A stretch of DNA of 50,956 bases from Acidobacteriota bacterium. Lineage in GTDB: Bacteria > Acidobacteriota > Thermoanaerobaculia > Multivoradales > J023. Every line of letters starts with the position of its first letter. Within the stretch, counting starts at the first letter, position 1. A model generated the notes under the pieces. The model saw only the letters and a program-made list of their open reading frames with translations, did no database searches and had not been told where the DNA came from. Location of the stretch: assembly GCA_029263395.1 (NCBI GenBank), contig JAJCXO010000196.1, positions 1-50,956 on the forward strand, given 5' to 3'. A program made the position numbers and the translations under genes. Shown here in pieces: positions 16,701 to 24,887 of this stretch.

Positions 16701-17490
16701 GCAAAACTTGCGACAGGGTGCCAGCGAACGGCAGATGACCGGTCAACGCTTCGAACAGCATCACCCCGAAGGCATACCAATCGCTGGCGGGTGTGGTGTC
16801 GTCACCGCGCGCCTGCTCGGGCGCCATGTAGGCGAGGGTGCCAAGGAAGCCAGCCTCCGCGGTCAGCTGACTGAGGGTCGGTGCCACTTCGCGGGCAATG
16901 CCGAAGTCGAGAATCACCACCCGACCTTCGGGAGTCACCAGCACATTGTGTGGTTTGAGATCACGGTGCATTTTGCCGGCGTTGTGCAACGCACGGATGC
17001 CGATCGCAAGTTGTTTCAAGGCCGAGCGCAAGATCGTTTCGTCGAAGCCCCGTTCGGAGGTTGGCTGGACGGCCCCGGACGATAACGGTGTCTTCTGCGG
17101 CAAGTCCGGTAGCTCGTCCATCAGCATGGTTTCAGTGACCATCGAGACCATGGGTAGCTCGGGGCTCAGCGCGGCGTTGGCTTGCTGACGGACGTGTTGA
17201 ATGAAGGGTTTCCCTGCCACCAACTCCATGGTGAAGAACCATCGCTCGTCGTCGGCGATCAGTTCGTAGAGTGACACCAGGTTGGGATGGGCCACATCGG
17301 ACAGCGTCCGGAACTCTTTCTTAAAGGAATAAAGCGCCGCGGCGTTGCGACGATGCAGCGTCTTGAGCGCCACCATTTCGTCCCGCTCGAGATCGTGAGC
17401 CGCGTACACGATGCCCATGCCTCCGGCTCCCAAGCGGGTCTTGAGGACGAACCGTTCGTGGAACGGAGTCTCTTTCTCGGGGGCGCTCAA
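13705..17490 (-). CDS. Giant Ser/Thr kinase - AAA ATPase - TPR-like signalling protein (PknK/MalT-like layout)
   Basis: 1261 residues from TTG at 17490. Kinase domain ~13-290: GAGGMG (21-26), ALKTL with Lys43, HRDLKPHN (175-182), DFG (195-197), APEQ (223-226); all catalytic motifs are intact, with a ~50-residue insert before helix E. ATPase ~330-600: Walker A GVSGMGKT (362-369) and Walker B VVLYIDDLQW (~483). The rest is helical repeat (TPR-like), as in PknK or adenylate-cyclase-associated STAND proteins. It probably senses a ligand through its ATPase/TPR part and phosphorylates partners. A close paralogue ends the window (46924-50673). A perfect 17-bp palindrome sits 12 bases before the start. 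Ku is 146 bases upstream on the same strand; whether they are linked is unclear. Confidence 0.92.
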   Translation of the reverse strand: MSAPEKETPFHERFVLKTRLGAGGMGIVYAAHDLERDEMVALKTLHRRNAAALYSFKKEFRTLSDVAHPNLVSLYELIADDERWFFTMELVAGKPFIQHVRQQANAALSPELPMVSMVTETMLMDELPDLPQKTPLSSGAVQPTSERGFDETILRSALKQLAIGIRALHNAGKMHRDLKPHNVLVTPEGRVVILDFGIAREVAPTLSQLTAEAGFLGTLAYMAPEQARGDDTTPASDWYAFGVMLFEALTGHLPFAGTLSQVLHSKLREVAPTPSQLVLGLPTDLVELCNRLLDCEAANRPAGDDIWACLGGEDAPLPDQSYLRLAPVDRELLIGRQTHLATLDKAFLASVAGHALSVHIHGVSGMGKTAIAHTFLRRLIAEARAVVLPGRCYLRELVPYKALDGIVDSLSKYLLSLPQHDIEVLLPREILALARLFPVLRRVQSIADYPRQGRGVIDRLPQRRLAFGALRELLRRIAEHRPVVLYIDDLQWADADSAALLEEILRPPDPPALLLITCFRSEEIASQSFLRDLVSLTDREDSIELSVGPLDNSGAAELARSMLGEQPGLDRLANSIAHEARGNPFLIEQLVGYVKSIDAELAETGLDTQVSLADMLASRIRHCPPGSEPLLSTLATAGQPIDAVAAFQAAGLSGDERPLIAALQAAHLIRPSGSAGVVELYHDRIRETLASQLESKVRQQIHLRVAEALARRKLGDPESLFIHYRSGGDTERAAEQAVQAADRASDALAFDRAALFYRRALDLRTFDPEQSRELRRQLAESHANAGRPFKAAAAFLQLAEGSEGIQAISFRSRAAQEYLASGYFEQGLDELRTVFEALGLSIPQGRFQTTLSMLWQRLRLRLRGLTFDHHNEDQIPPEDLVQIDTCHAAAISLVHIDSTRAASFQTRQLRLALDAGEPLRAARAIGLEASYAATVGLAKHKRVTQLLGQMESLAREVDAPFARGLVHLHAGLTSYSFGRWKKATDHCDEAEVIFTEQCPGAIWEVALVRRTCLSALMQRGELAEVAQYLPGLLAEADERGNVLAAANLRTRLGIHWLAADDVQRCRRETKRALAAWTQQGFHAVHFHAMVASRLADLYEGDGQGALDRLLEAWPVAQRSYLHRIQNARIEGLFLQGRCALAAAATPGTGRRRTLRIVHHAAARIAREKTPYGRPMVELLEGGGAFLAGDRETAIRHLRLAAEGFDTVDMRHFAAAARRRYGELIAGDAGTDRIAKADRWLRQQQIQRPDRMVAMLAPGFEP

Positions 17491-17501
17491 TAGATCGGGA
17501 T

Positions 17502-17518
17502 CCTACGTGTCACGTAGG
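17502..17518. promoter_or_regulatory. Perfect 17-bp palindrome before the giant kinase gene
   Basis: CCTACGTGTCACGTAGG: 8-base perfect arms around one central base. It ends 11 bases upstream of the TTG start of the kinase-ATPase gene, between Ku and that gene. The size and symmetry fit a homodimeric regulator's operator that would block transcription or translation initiation. The cognate protein is unknown. Confidence 0.6.
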
Positions 17519-17636
17519 CCGAGCGCAGCCCGCACAGACGGCCGACTCTCGGGCGCTATTGGATGGAATCTGGCAACTTCCCTTGGCGGGGATCAGGGAA
17601 GCGAGGAAGGCCGAGTTCATCGATGCGAGTTGAACG

Positions 17637-18479
17637 CTAACCGCTAGCCTGACGTTTTGGAGCGTCTTCTTCGGCCGAACCACTCGAGGCATTGCGTTCG
17701 CTTGCCGATGCCTCACCCAGGCTGGCTTTCAAGGCTTCCATCAGGTCGATGACCTGAGCCTTCGGAGCCTCCTGCGGAGTGGCGACGATATCCTCACCCT
17801 GGATTTTGCGCTCCACCAACTCCCATACCTGATTGCGGACGTCGTCCTCGTACTTTTCTGGTTGGAATTCGTCAGAAGCGGTCTGATCGATCAACTGTAA
17901 GGCGAGGTCAATCTCTCCGTCTTTGAGTTCGGCGTCGCCGAGCGGGACCTCGGAGAAGGGCCGGAGCTCGTCGGCGTAGCGTAGCTGCTGCATGATCAAG
18001 CCCTCTTGGAAGGGGCGCAGCAGCACCAGATAGTTCTTGCCGCGTGCAGCGTATTTGGCGAGGGCGGCACGGCCGGTCTGTTTCATCGCAGCTGCCAACA
18101 GCCGGTATGGCTTGGCGCCGCCTTTGTCCGGTCCAAGGTAGTAGGGCTTGTCGAAGTACAACGGATCGATTTTCGACAGTGGAATAAACTCACTGATCTC
18201 GATCGCGTTGGTCGCTTCGGGCTGCAGCGCCTTGAGCTCCTCACCGGAAAACAGCACAAACTGCCCCTTGGCAAACTCGTAGCCTTTGGTCAGTTCGTTG
18301 CGTTCGACAATCTTGTCGTCGGTCGGGCAGTAGTACTGATACTTCACCTTCGTGCCGCAAGACTCGTGCACATTATTGAAGCGCACAGCTTTGGCGGACT
18401 CGATCGGGCTGAAGAGTTTGACAGGAATGGCGACAAGGCCAAACGAGATGGTTCCAGAAGCGGTGGGTCGGGCTGCCAT
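17637..18479 (-). CDS. ku: Ku, non-homologous end-joining DNA-end-binding protein
   Basis: 280 residues, the size of bacterial Ku. Ku homodimers ring DNA ends and recruit LigD. Seen: the N-terminal TASGTISFGLVAIPVKLFSP, LHESCGT-like segment NVHESCGTKVKYQYYCP, KGYEFAKGQFVLF, the core YYLGPDKGGAKPYRLLAAAM and KNYLVLLRPFQEGLIMQQLRYADELR. The acidic/Lys-rich C-terminal tail (about 30 residues) is the part that in other bacteria touches LigD and DNA. It is divergent from ligD with a 141-base gap. The ATG has no clear RBS and follows an inverted repeat TGGTGT-N6-ACACCA (18482-18499). Confidence 0.97.
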   Translation of the reverse strand: MAARPTASGTISFGLVAIPVKLFSPIESAKAVRFNNVHESCGTKVKYQYYCPTDDKIVERNELTKGYEFAKGQFVLFSGEELKALQPEATNAIEISEFIPLSKIDPLYFDKPYYLGPDKGGAKPYRLLAAAMKQTGRAALAKYAARGKNYLVLLRPFQEGLIMQQLRYADELRPFSEVPLGDAELKDGEIDLALQLIDQTASDEFQPEKYEDDVRNQVWELVERKIQGEDIVATPQEAPKAQVIDLMEALKASLGEASASERNASSGSAEEDAPKRQASG

Positions 18480-18481
18480 AA

Positions 18482-18499
18482 TGGTGTGATGTTACACCA
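18482..18499. promoter_or_regulatory. Inverted repeat in the ku/ligD divergent spacer
   Basis: TGGTGT (18482-18487) and ACACCA (18494-18499) with a 6-base spacer, 2 bases upstream of the ku start codon. It could be an operator over the ku 5' end that couples end-joining to a growth or stress signal. Assignment rests on symmetry and position only. Confidence 0.4.
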
Positions 18500-18620
18500 A
18501 TGGATGCGTTGAACAACGTCTAAGGTTGCATGGAATTAGGTTTTCCCGCATGAGCAGAGATCTCACTGGCGGTCGGATCAACAGCTGCATTGATCTTTTG
18601 CGACCAGCGGGTGACGGCCT

Positions 18621-21209
18621 GTGAAGCAGTCACCGAAAGACAGAGAAAAATCGGCGGGTAGTGCCCGACTCGAGGCCTATCGGACCAAACGTGCAGCGGG
18701 CGAGACGCCGGAACCGTTCGGCCACGACTCGGTGGCACGGCCGGGATTGTTCGTGGTGCAGAAGCACGCGGCGCGCAACCTGCATTATGACTTGCGGATC
18801 GAAGTCGACGGTGTGCTTAGGTCGTGGGCTGTACCCAAGGGGCCGTCCTATGACCCGGTGGACAAACGGTTCGCGGTAGAGACCGAAGATCACCCGATCG
18901 AGTACGCTGATTTTGAGGGAGTCATCCCAGCGGGCAACTATGGCGCTGGCGCGATGATCGTTTGGGATCGAGGGTTGTGCGTCCCAAAGATTCCCCATCT
19001 CGAAGGTTTTGAAAAGGGCAAGCTGCTCTTCGAGCTCAAAGGTTACAAGCTGCACGGGCTGTGGACACTGGTAAAGACCAAAGGTGACAAGCAGTGGTTG
19101 ATGATCAAAGAGCGCGACGGTTGGGTGTCCGATCGGCGGGTCGACGATCTGGGGCCAGAGTCGGTTTTCTCTGGGCTCACGGTCGAGGAGCTGGCACAGG
19201 GCAGCACTCGGGCGGAGGAGATTCGGCAAGAGCTCGAGGCCGTCGAAGCGCCGCGTCGCCGGGTCGAGCTGGAGCAGGTCAAGGTCATGCTAGCCGAGCT
19301 ACGGAGCGAGCCATTTTCCAAACCTGGCTGGATATTCGAGCTCAAGTACGATGGCTACCGACTGTTGGCGTCAAAAACGGTCACTTCGAAGACGGCCCCG
19401 TCCGGTAGATCTTCGGCCCGCTTCTTCTTTCGCAGCGGCCTCGAGTCGACGGTGGCGTTTCCCGACCTCGAGCGCGCCCTGCGGTCGTTGCCGTTCGAAT
19501 CGTTGCTGCTCGATGGTGAAGTGGTGGTGCTCGACGAAGAGGCCAAGCCGAGTTTCGAGCGGCTGCAGAAGCGCGGCCGACTGACCCGACCGCGGGATGC
19601 CGAGCGGGCGGCGGTCCAACTGCCGGCGGTGTATTACGCATTTGACTTGCTGGGGTTCGAAACCTTCGATCTGCGCCCGCTGCCGCTGTCGTTTCGCAAG
19701 CAGATCCTGCGTCGTGTGCTGCCCCAAGCGGGGCCATTACGTTACACCGATCACGTCGAAGAACGCGGTGAAGACCTCTACCAGGCGGTGCGTGCCCAGG
19801 GCCTCGAAGGGGTGATGGCAAAAAAGGCTGACGCACCGTACGCCGCCGGGCGCTCGGCGGCGTGGCTCAAGCTGCGGGTGGATAGAGTCGGGGACTATGC
19901 GGTGGTGGGTTTCACCGAGCCGAAAGGGGGTCGGACGGGATTTGGCGGGTTGCACCTGGGAGTGATGGAGGGCCCGCGCTTTGTCTATGCTGGGCGGGTC
20001 GGCTCGGGATTCACGCAGGCCCAGTTGACGGACATACGGCAACGGCTGGAGGCCGATCGGCGGTCTGACCCACCCCTGGCTACTGCCGCCGGTAGGCCGA
20101 TCCCACACGGACCCGAGAATGTTTGGGTGGTGCCCAAGCTGGTTGTCGAGGTGCGATTCTTGGAAACGACGGAGTCGGGGCAGCTGCGGCATCCGGTTTT
20201 CCTGCGGGAGCGCACCGACAAACGGGTCGAGGACTGCTTGCGCCTCGACGTGCCGCCGCCACCTGCTGAACCCGGGGACGACGATTTGCAGATATCGGCC
20301 GACGAGGCGACGGACGTGCGGCGCCCAGAGGTGGCATTCACCCGGTTGGAAAAGGTCTTTTGGCCCGACGAAGGCTACACCAAGGGGGATTTGGTCGACT
20401 TCTATAGGGCCGTCTCGCCTTGGCTACTGCGTTACCTGGAGGATCGACCGGTGGTCCTCGATCGGTACCCGGACGGTATCTACGGCAAGAACTTCTATCA
20501 GAAACACGCTCCCGATTTTGCCCCGGACTGGATCCGGAGGGAGACCATTTGGTCGGAGGAGGGTAGTCAGGAGACCGATTATTTTGTTTGCGACAACCCG
20601 GAGACGTTGCTCTACCTGGCCAACCTCGGGGCGATTCCACTGCATGTCTGGTCGAGTCGTTTTGCAACCTTACAGGCCCCGGATTGGTCGATCCTCGACC
20701 TCGACGCCAAGGATGCTCCCTTCGCCGACGTAATCGAGGTTGCAAGAGCCATCCATCGCTTGTGCGAGGCGATCGAGCTGCCGTGTTTCGCCAAGACCAG
20801 CGGTGCGACCGGGATGCACGTCCTCATCCCCCTGGGGGGCAGTTGTACCTACGCCCAATCGCGACAGCTCTCCCAAGTCTTGGCACAGATCATCGCCGCC
20901 GAGCTCCAGGACATTGCCACCGTTGCCCGTACCAAGGCGGTGCGTAAGGGCCGGGTGTATGTCGACGCCCTGCAGAATGGCTACGGCAAGCTCCTGGTTT
21001 CGCCGTTTTCGGTGCGCCCGCGAGCCGGCGCCACGGTCTCGACGCCGCTCGCATGGGCGGAAGTTGTGGGCGGTCTGGATCCACGGGATTTCACGATCAA
21101 GACCGTACCGGAGCGGTTGGTCGGGCTTGCTCTGGACCCACTGCTACCGGTGTTGACTGAAGCCCCTGAGTTGCCACGGATTCTGCAGCGGCTCGCCGAG
21201 AGGCTCTAA
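18621..21209 (+). CDS. ligD: ATP-dependent DNA ligase D (phosphoesterase-ligase-polymerase)
   Basis: 862 residues, GTG start. Domain order is PE-LIG-POL as in Pseudomonas LigD. PE ~40-190: FVVQKHAARNLHYDLRIE with His49, His55 and Asp57 at the manganese site, and HPIEYADFEG. LIG ~225-530: adenylation motif FELKYDGYRLLA with Lys242, LLDGEVVVLDE, EGVMAKKADAPY, WLKLR. POL ~560-860: FTRLEKVFWPDEGYTKGDL, ILDLDAKDAPF (DxD metal pair), TSGATGMHVLIPL, VYVDALQNGYGKLLVSPFS. LigD trims, fills and seals broken ends held by Ku. The enzyme looks intact. The next gene starts 11 bases after the stop, so the crotonase may be co-transcribed although its function is unrelated. Confidence 0.97.
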   Translation: MKQSPKDREKSAGSARLEAYRTKRAAGETPEPFGHDSVARPGLFVVQKHAARNLHYDLRIEVDGVLRSWAVPKGPSYDPVDKRFAVETEDHPIEYADFEGVIPAGNYGAGAMIVWDRGLCVPKIPHLEGFEKGKLLFELKGYKLHGLWTLVKTKGDKQWLMIKERDGWVSDRRVDDLGPESVFSGLTVEELAQGSTRAEEIRQELEAVEAPRRRVELEQVKVMLAELRSEPFSKPGWIFELKYDGYRLLASKTVTSKTAPSGRSSARFFFRSGLESTVAFPDLERALRSLPFESLLLDGEVVVLDEEAKPSFERLQKRGRLTRPRDAERAAVQLPAVYYAFDLLGFETFDLRPLPLSFRKQILRRVLPQAGPLRYTDHVEERGEDLYQAVRAQGLEGVMAKKADAPYAAGRSAAWLKLRVDRVGDYAVVGFTEPKGGRTGFGGLHLGVMEGPRFVYAGRVGSGFTQAQLTDIRQRLEADRRSDPPLATAAGRPIPHGPENVWVVPKLVVEVRFLETTESGQLRHPVFLRERTDKRVEDCLRLDVPPPPAEPGDDDLQISADEATDVRRPEVAFTRLEKVFWPDEGYTKGDLVDFYRAVSPWLLRYLEDRPVVLDRYPDGIYGKNFYQKHAPDFAPDWIRRETIWSEEGSQETDYFVCDNPETLLYLANLGAIPLHVWSSRFATLQAPDWSILDLDAKDAPFADVIEVARAIHRLCEAIELPCFAKTSGATGMHVLIPLGGSCTYAQSRQLSQVLAQIIAAELQDIATVARTKAVRKGRVYVDALQNGYGKLLVSPFSVRPRAGATVSTPLAWAEVVGGLDPRDFTIKTVPERLVGLALDPLLPVLTEAPELPRILQRLAERL

Positions 21210-21220
21210 AATGGATAGCT

Positions 21221-22018
21221 ATGCCACCCATCCCTGACCCGAAAACTGCGCCGGTTGTCGTCGAGGTTCAGAACGCGGTGGCGGTGTTGCGTCTCAACCG
21301 GCCGGCGGTCCACAACGCGATCAACATCGATGTGATGGTGGGACTAGAGGAAGCTCTCGATACCCTCGATCGGCGGCGGGATGTGCGGGTCATCGTTCTG
21401 ACTGGGGCAGGTGAGCGCAGCTTTTGTGCCGGGGCGGACCTCAAAGATATCGCCCGCCTCGAGAGCCGGGGCGATGGGCAAACAATGTCCCGGCGGATGA
21501 AGGCGATCCTCAGTCGGCTGGCGGACGGTCGGCGTCCGGTGATCGCAGCGATCAACGGAAATACCCTCGGTGGTGGCTGTGAAGTGTTGCTGGCCTGTCA
21601 CCTACGAATTGCTGCCGCCGCCGCACGCTTCAGCTTTCGCCAGGCAGCGATGGGGGTGGTCACGGGCTGGGGAGGCACGACGCGGGCGGTTCGTTTGCTC
21701 GGGCGCGGTCGAGCGCTGCGCCTGTTGTTGACCGCTGAAACCCTCGATGCCAGCGAGGCGTTGCGCCTCGGCTTGGTAGATGCCGTCGTCGAGTCGCCGG
21801 ACCGGCTGATGGACGAGGCTCTTGGGCTGGCGCGCAGTATCAGCGCCAACGCGGAAAGTTCGGTCTCGGCATTCCTCGAGCTGGTGCGGACCTATGAGCT
21901 CGAGGGGGTGGCAGCGGCTGATGATCGCGAAACCGAGCTGTTCAGCGACTGTTGGGTCGGGGACCCTTTCCGTCGTCGGGTCGCCGAGTGGGCGGCAAAA
22001 ACGGACAAGCCACAGTGA
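21221..22018 (+). CDS. Enoyl-CoA hydratase/isomerase family protein
   Basis: 265 residues, whole crotonase fold. Seen: VAVLRLNRPAVHNAINIDVM, VLTGAGERSFCAGADLKDIA (oxyanion hole), INGNTLGGGCEVLLACHLRIAA with the first catalytic Glu retained, and FSFRQAAMGVVTGWGGTTRAVRLLG, where the second catalytic Glu position is Ala by manual alignment. One Glu suggests an isomerase, a hydrolase or a hydratase of unusual mechanism. It follows ligD by 11 bases on the same strand. It differs from the crotonase at 804-1607, which lacks both Glu. The pathway partner is not clear; no other fatty acid gene is adjacent. Confidence 0.9.
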   Translation: MPPIPDPKTAPVVVEVQNAVAVLRLNRPAVHNAINIDVMVGLEEALDTLDRRRDVRVIVLTGAGERSFCAGADLKDIARLESRGDGQTMSRRMKAILSRLADGRRPVIAAINGNTLGGGCEVLLACHLRIAAAAARFSFRQAAMGVVTGWGGTTRAVRLLGRGRALRLLLTAETLDASEALRLGLVDAVVESPDRLMDEALGLARSISANAESSVSAFLELVRTYELEGVAAADDRETELFSDCWVGDPFRRRVAEWAAKTDKPQ

Positions 22019-22197
22019 GGGGAGTGCAGGAAGCGGATTGATGGATACCGGTCCTTGGTTGTGGACAGTCTGCCCTTTGTAGGGGTCGATTCGTCCCAGT
22101 GATCAACCCGCATCACGAGGCAATCAGAGTTTTGTTTGCGGTATGAGCTTTGCAGGACTCGCAGGCAGGTTGATGCACCAAACAGACCGGGAGGCTG

Positions 22198-23643
22198 ATG
22201 ATGTTGGCGTTCATTTCATTGTTCCTGGGACTCGTGACCGGTCCGCAAACGGTCGAGTTGGCGGTTTCCGGGAAGGTAGCCGCGGTTGAGCTCCGTCTCG
22301 ACGGTGAGTCGCTCGGTATTGTCCGCGAGCCACCGTGGGAGCTCGAGGTCGATTTCGGGCCCCGGCTGACGACCCGTAAGCTGGTTGTGATCGGCCGCGA
22401 CAAACGGGGGGTGCCGCTTGCGGTAGTGACACAGCTCATCAATGTGCCGAGGTCGCCGATCGAAAGTGAGTTGTTGCTCGACGATTGGCAGCGCGGGATA
22501 CCGGGCTCAGGGCGTTTGATTTGGCATTCCGTCGATCCGGTCGAGCCGACCGAGCTGAGCCTCCAGCTGGATGGGCAGCAGATCGAGATCCGAAGGGATG
22601 GCCGGTTCGAGTTGCCGAGTTTGACCGAGCGGAGTTTGCATTTTCTGAGTGCCGAGATCCATCTTCCAGATGGCCGCCTGTCCACCGCTGAAGCGGTTTT
22701 TGGCGGGGTCTTCGGGGGTTCGGTCCGTACCGATCTCACCGCAATACCGTTGTTTTTTGATGGTAAGGCGCCGCCCGAGCCAGATCTGACCGGTTGGCTG
22801 AGGACTGAGGATGAAGCGCTGCGCGTTGTGGCGTTCGAGCAGGGAGGTGCAGAGGTGGTGCTGGTGCGCGATGAAGCTGCACGAAAACCCCTTGAAGAGC
22901 TCGACAACCGTCTGTACGAGCGTCTGGGAGAGGATAGTTATCGGTTCGTTACCCTCGAAGAGACAGACTCGGTGCGGCTGGCGTCATCCATGTCCAAACA
23001 CAACTCGAGGCAACACGCCGACTACCTGCTGTTTCCGCAATCTCACCCCTGGCCGGCCGGCGACGTTCCGCTCTCAGTCATGCTCTGGGGATTGAAGCTG
23101 GAAGATCCGGGGGTCGAGCCGCAACAATTGGTGGATGCGGTGGCGGTGGCTGGGCGAGCCGCAGCAGCGAGCCAGAAACGGCGCGCGGTGGTGTTGTTGG
23201 TGGCCGATTGTGAGGCAGCTGAGGGAGTTCGCAGTGTAGAGTCCGTGCGAGCCTACCTAGAGGAGCTCCAGGTACCGTTACGGGTTTGGATGGTACGGCC
23301 GGTACCCAAGGATGTGGGTGATATCGGGTTCTGCTCGCAAGTCGAGGATGTGTCGAGCGCTCGCCGTTTGCTACGGGCAATCAAACACTTGCGCCAAACG
23401 CTCGAGCACCAGCGCATCGCCTGGGTCGAAGGGCGCCATCTGCCGCGCACAATCGAGTTGTCCGAGCTGGCTGGAGACGTTCGACTCAGAACTTTCCGAC
23501 TCGGAGAGCGAGGCGACTCAGAGAGCGAAGCAGGGTCAGAGAGCGAAGCAGGGTCAGAGAGTGAAGCAGGGTCTGGGAGTGAAGCAGAGTCTGGGAGTGA
23601 AGCAGAGTCTGAGAGCGAAGCAGGATCAGCCGCCCAGCATTGA
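22198..23643 (+). CDS. Degenerate VWA-related surface protein with Ser/Glu-rich repeat tail
   Basis: 481 residues, ATG with GGGAGG 5 bases upstream. It begins with a hydrophobic stretch (MMLAFISLFLGLVTG). VAAVELRLDGESLGIVREPPWELEVDFG resembles the beta-sandwich N-terminal region of the VWA protein at 30051-31547 (VIFRLDGQIVAKRNRPPFNAKIQFA), so the two are probably related. The middle has no DxSxS metal motif, so if it is a VWA domain it has lost the metal site. The C-terminus is six copies of SESEAG/SGSEAE from an 18-bp tandem repeat, and the last unit ends where the convergent DUF819 stop begins. Secreted location and an adhesive or regulatory role are inferred; no exact family is recognised. 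Confidence 0.75.
   Translation: MMLAFISLFLGLVTGPQTVELAVSGKVAAVELRLDGESLGIVREPPWELEVDFGPRLTTRKLVVIGRDKRGVPLAVVTQLINVPRSPIESELLLDDWQRGIPGSGRLIWHSVDPVEPTELSLQLDGQQIEIRRDGRFELPSLTERSLHFLSAEIHLPDGRLSTAEAVFGGVFGGSVRTDLTAIPLFFDGKAPPEPDLTGWLRTEDEALRVVAFEQGGAEVVLVRDEAARKPLEELDNRLYERLGEDSYRFVTLEETDSVRLASSMSKHNSRQHADYLLFPQSHPWPAGDVPLSVMLWGLKLEDPGVEPQQLVDAVAVAGRAAAASQKRRAVVLLVADCEAAEGVRSVESVRAYLEELQVPLRVWMVRPVPKDVGDIGFCSQVEDVSSARRLLRAIKHLRQTLEHQRIAWVEGRHLPRTIELSELAGDVRLRTFRLGERGDSESEAGSESEAGSESEAGSGSEAESGSEAESESEAGSAAQH
23518..23625 (+). repeat. 18-bp in-frame tandem repeat encoding SESEAG
   Basis: Six consecutive 18-base units of the TCAGAGAGCGAAGCAGGG type (23518-23625), with sequential drift (AGC to AGT, GGG to GAG). 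A seventh copy at 23500-23516 is out of frame with them. The array abuts the DUF819 stop (23626). Copy number is likely variable. Confidence 0.9.
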
Positions 23644-24756
23644 CCGCAGGATGCTCGCTACGGCAAGGCCGGCGAAGTTTCCGACGGCGTAACCTAGGAG
23701 TCCGACGGCAATCCCCGGTAGGGCGAGTTCGCGCCAGCCGCGAGCGGTAGCCAGCGCTACGGCGGTTGATGGCCCGCCGACTGCAGCCTGGGAGGCGACT
23801 GAAAGGGTTTCGATGTCGAGTTTCAGCAGTCGGCCACCCAGGTAGACGACGAGGCCGTGGACGAGAATCACCAGGGTAGTGAAGTAGAAGACTTCGATCC
23901 CAACCTTCAGGATCTCGCTGATCCGGGAGGCGATGCCGATCACCACAAAAAAAAGGTTGAGTGCGATCAAACCCATCTGCAGTGAGCCGCTCAAGTTACG
24001 AACAGCGGGTAGGTGACCGACGGCGAGGGCCAGGGTCGTCAACCAGATCACACCCGGGACTGCCGGCACCCGAGCCGAGATCAGGTCAGTGGCCAGGATC
24101 AGTCCGAGGCCCAAGGCCAGTAGTGCCAGAATGTCGAAAGGTTTGGTCGTCCACTCGTTGGTAAACGATGCGCTGGGTGCCGCAGTGCTGGTAGCTGCCG
24201 GTTGCTGGCGTGTCGGATAGAGGCCTCGCAGCCACAGCGGAAGCAACAAGGTGGCACCCATCCACAGGGCGGTCAACACGTTGTCCGACGCGGCGGCGGC
24301 GGTGAACAAGTTGCCCGAAAGCTCAACCTCGCGGCCGACGGCAACAAAGTTCAAGCTGCCGCCGGCATAGGTGCCGGTCAACACACCTCCGAGTTTCCAG
24401 GCATCGTCCGGAAAGGCGCTACCGAACGCGAGGGCAGCAGTCAGGGCGCCAGCGCAAGTTCCCGCCACCGCCAGCCCAAACGCCAACAGCATACGTGGGC
24501 CAACCGACCTTAGATCCGCTAGCCGGACGCCGAATAGAAGCCAGACGATGGCAAGGGAGGTTACCGGTCCCCAGATCGCGTCGTAGACCGGTGATTTGAT
24601 CGGCACCAGCTCGAGGTTGGAGAGCACTGCTCCGAAAAAAATGATGAGCAACGAACCACTGATCTGGCGGGCCCAGGAAAATTTTCCCTCGAGCCAAAAG
24701 CCGAGCGCGGTGATCGCCACAATGATGCAGATCAGAGCGAGAGGTTCGTCGATCAT
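23626..24756 (-). CDS. DUF819-family multi-spanning membrane protein
   Basis: 376 residues with about ten hydrophobic helices. The pattern LICIIVAITALGFWLEGKFSWARQISGSLLIIFFGAVLSNL, LAIVWLLFGVRLADL, LTGTYAGGSLNFVAVGREV and QAAVGGPSTAVALATARGW is that of DUF819 (YjcL-type) proteins. Their two repeated halves each contain a Gly-rich loop (TGTYAGGSLNF and AAVGGPSTAVA), as in transporter-like folds. The substrate is unknown. The gene overlaps the end of the repeat-tailed protein by 18 bases (convergent) and is divergent from mscS with a 131-base spacer that holds no clear operator. Confidence 0.88.
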   Translation of the reverse strand: MIDEPLALICIIVAITALGFWLEGKFSWARQISGSLLIIFFGAVLSNLELVPIKSPVYDAIWGPVTSLAIVWLLFGVRLADLRSVGPRMLLAFGLAVAGTCAGALTAALAFGSAFPDDAWKLGGVLTGTYAGGSLNFVAVGREVELSGNLFTAAAASDNVLTALWMGATLLLPLWLRGLYPTRQQPAATSTAAPSASFTNEWTTKPFDILALLALGLGLILATDLISARVPAVPGVIWLTTLALAVGHLPAVRNLSGSLQMGLIALNLFFVVIGIASRISEILKVGIEVFYFTTLVILVHGLVVYLGGRLLKLDIETLSVASQAAVGGPSTAVALATARGWRELALPGIAVGLLGYAVGNFAGLAVASILRSMLGG

Positions 24757-24887
24757 GGGCAGCCTCCTTCAGACTGAACGCAGATTAGCAGAGAAGTCTT
24801 GCCTGAGTGGATCGTAGCCAGCGTAGAATTCGGCGACTCAACTTGGACATGACCATCCCATCAGGATGTGACGGAGGAGGCGACGAG

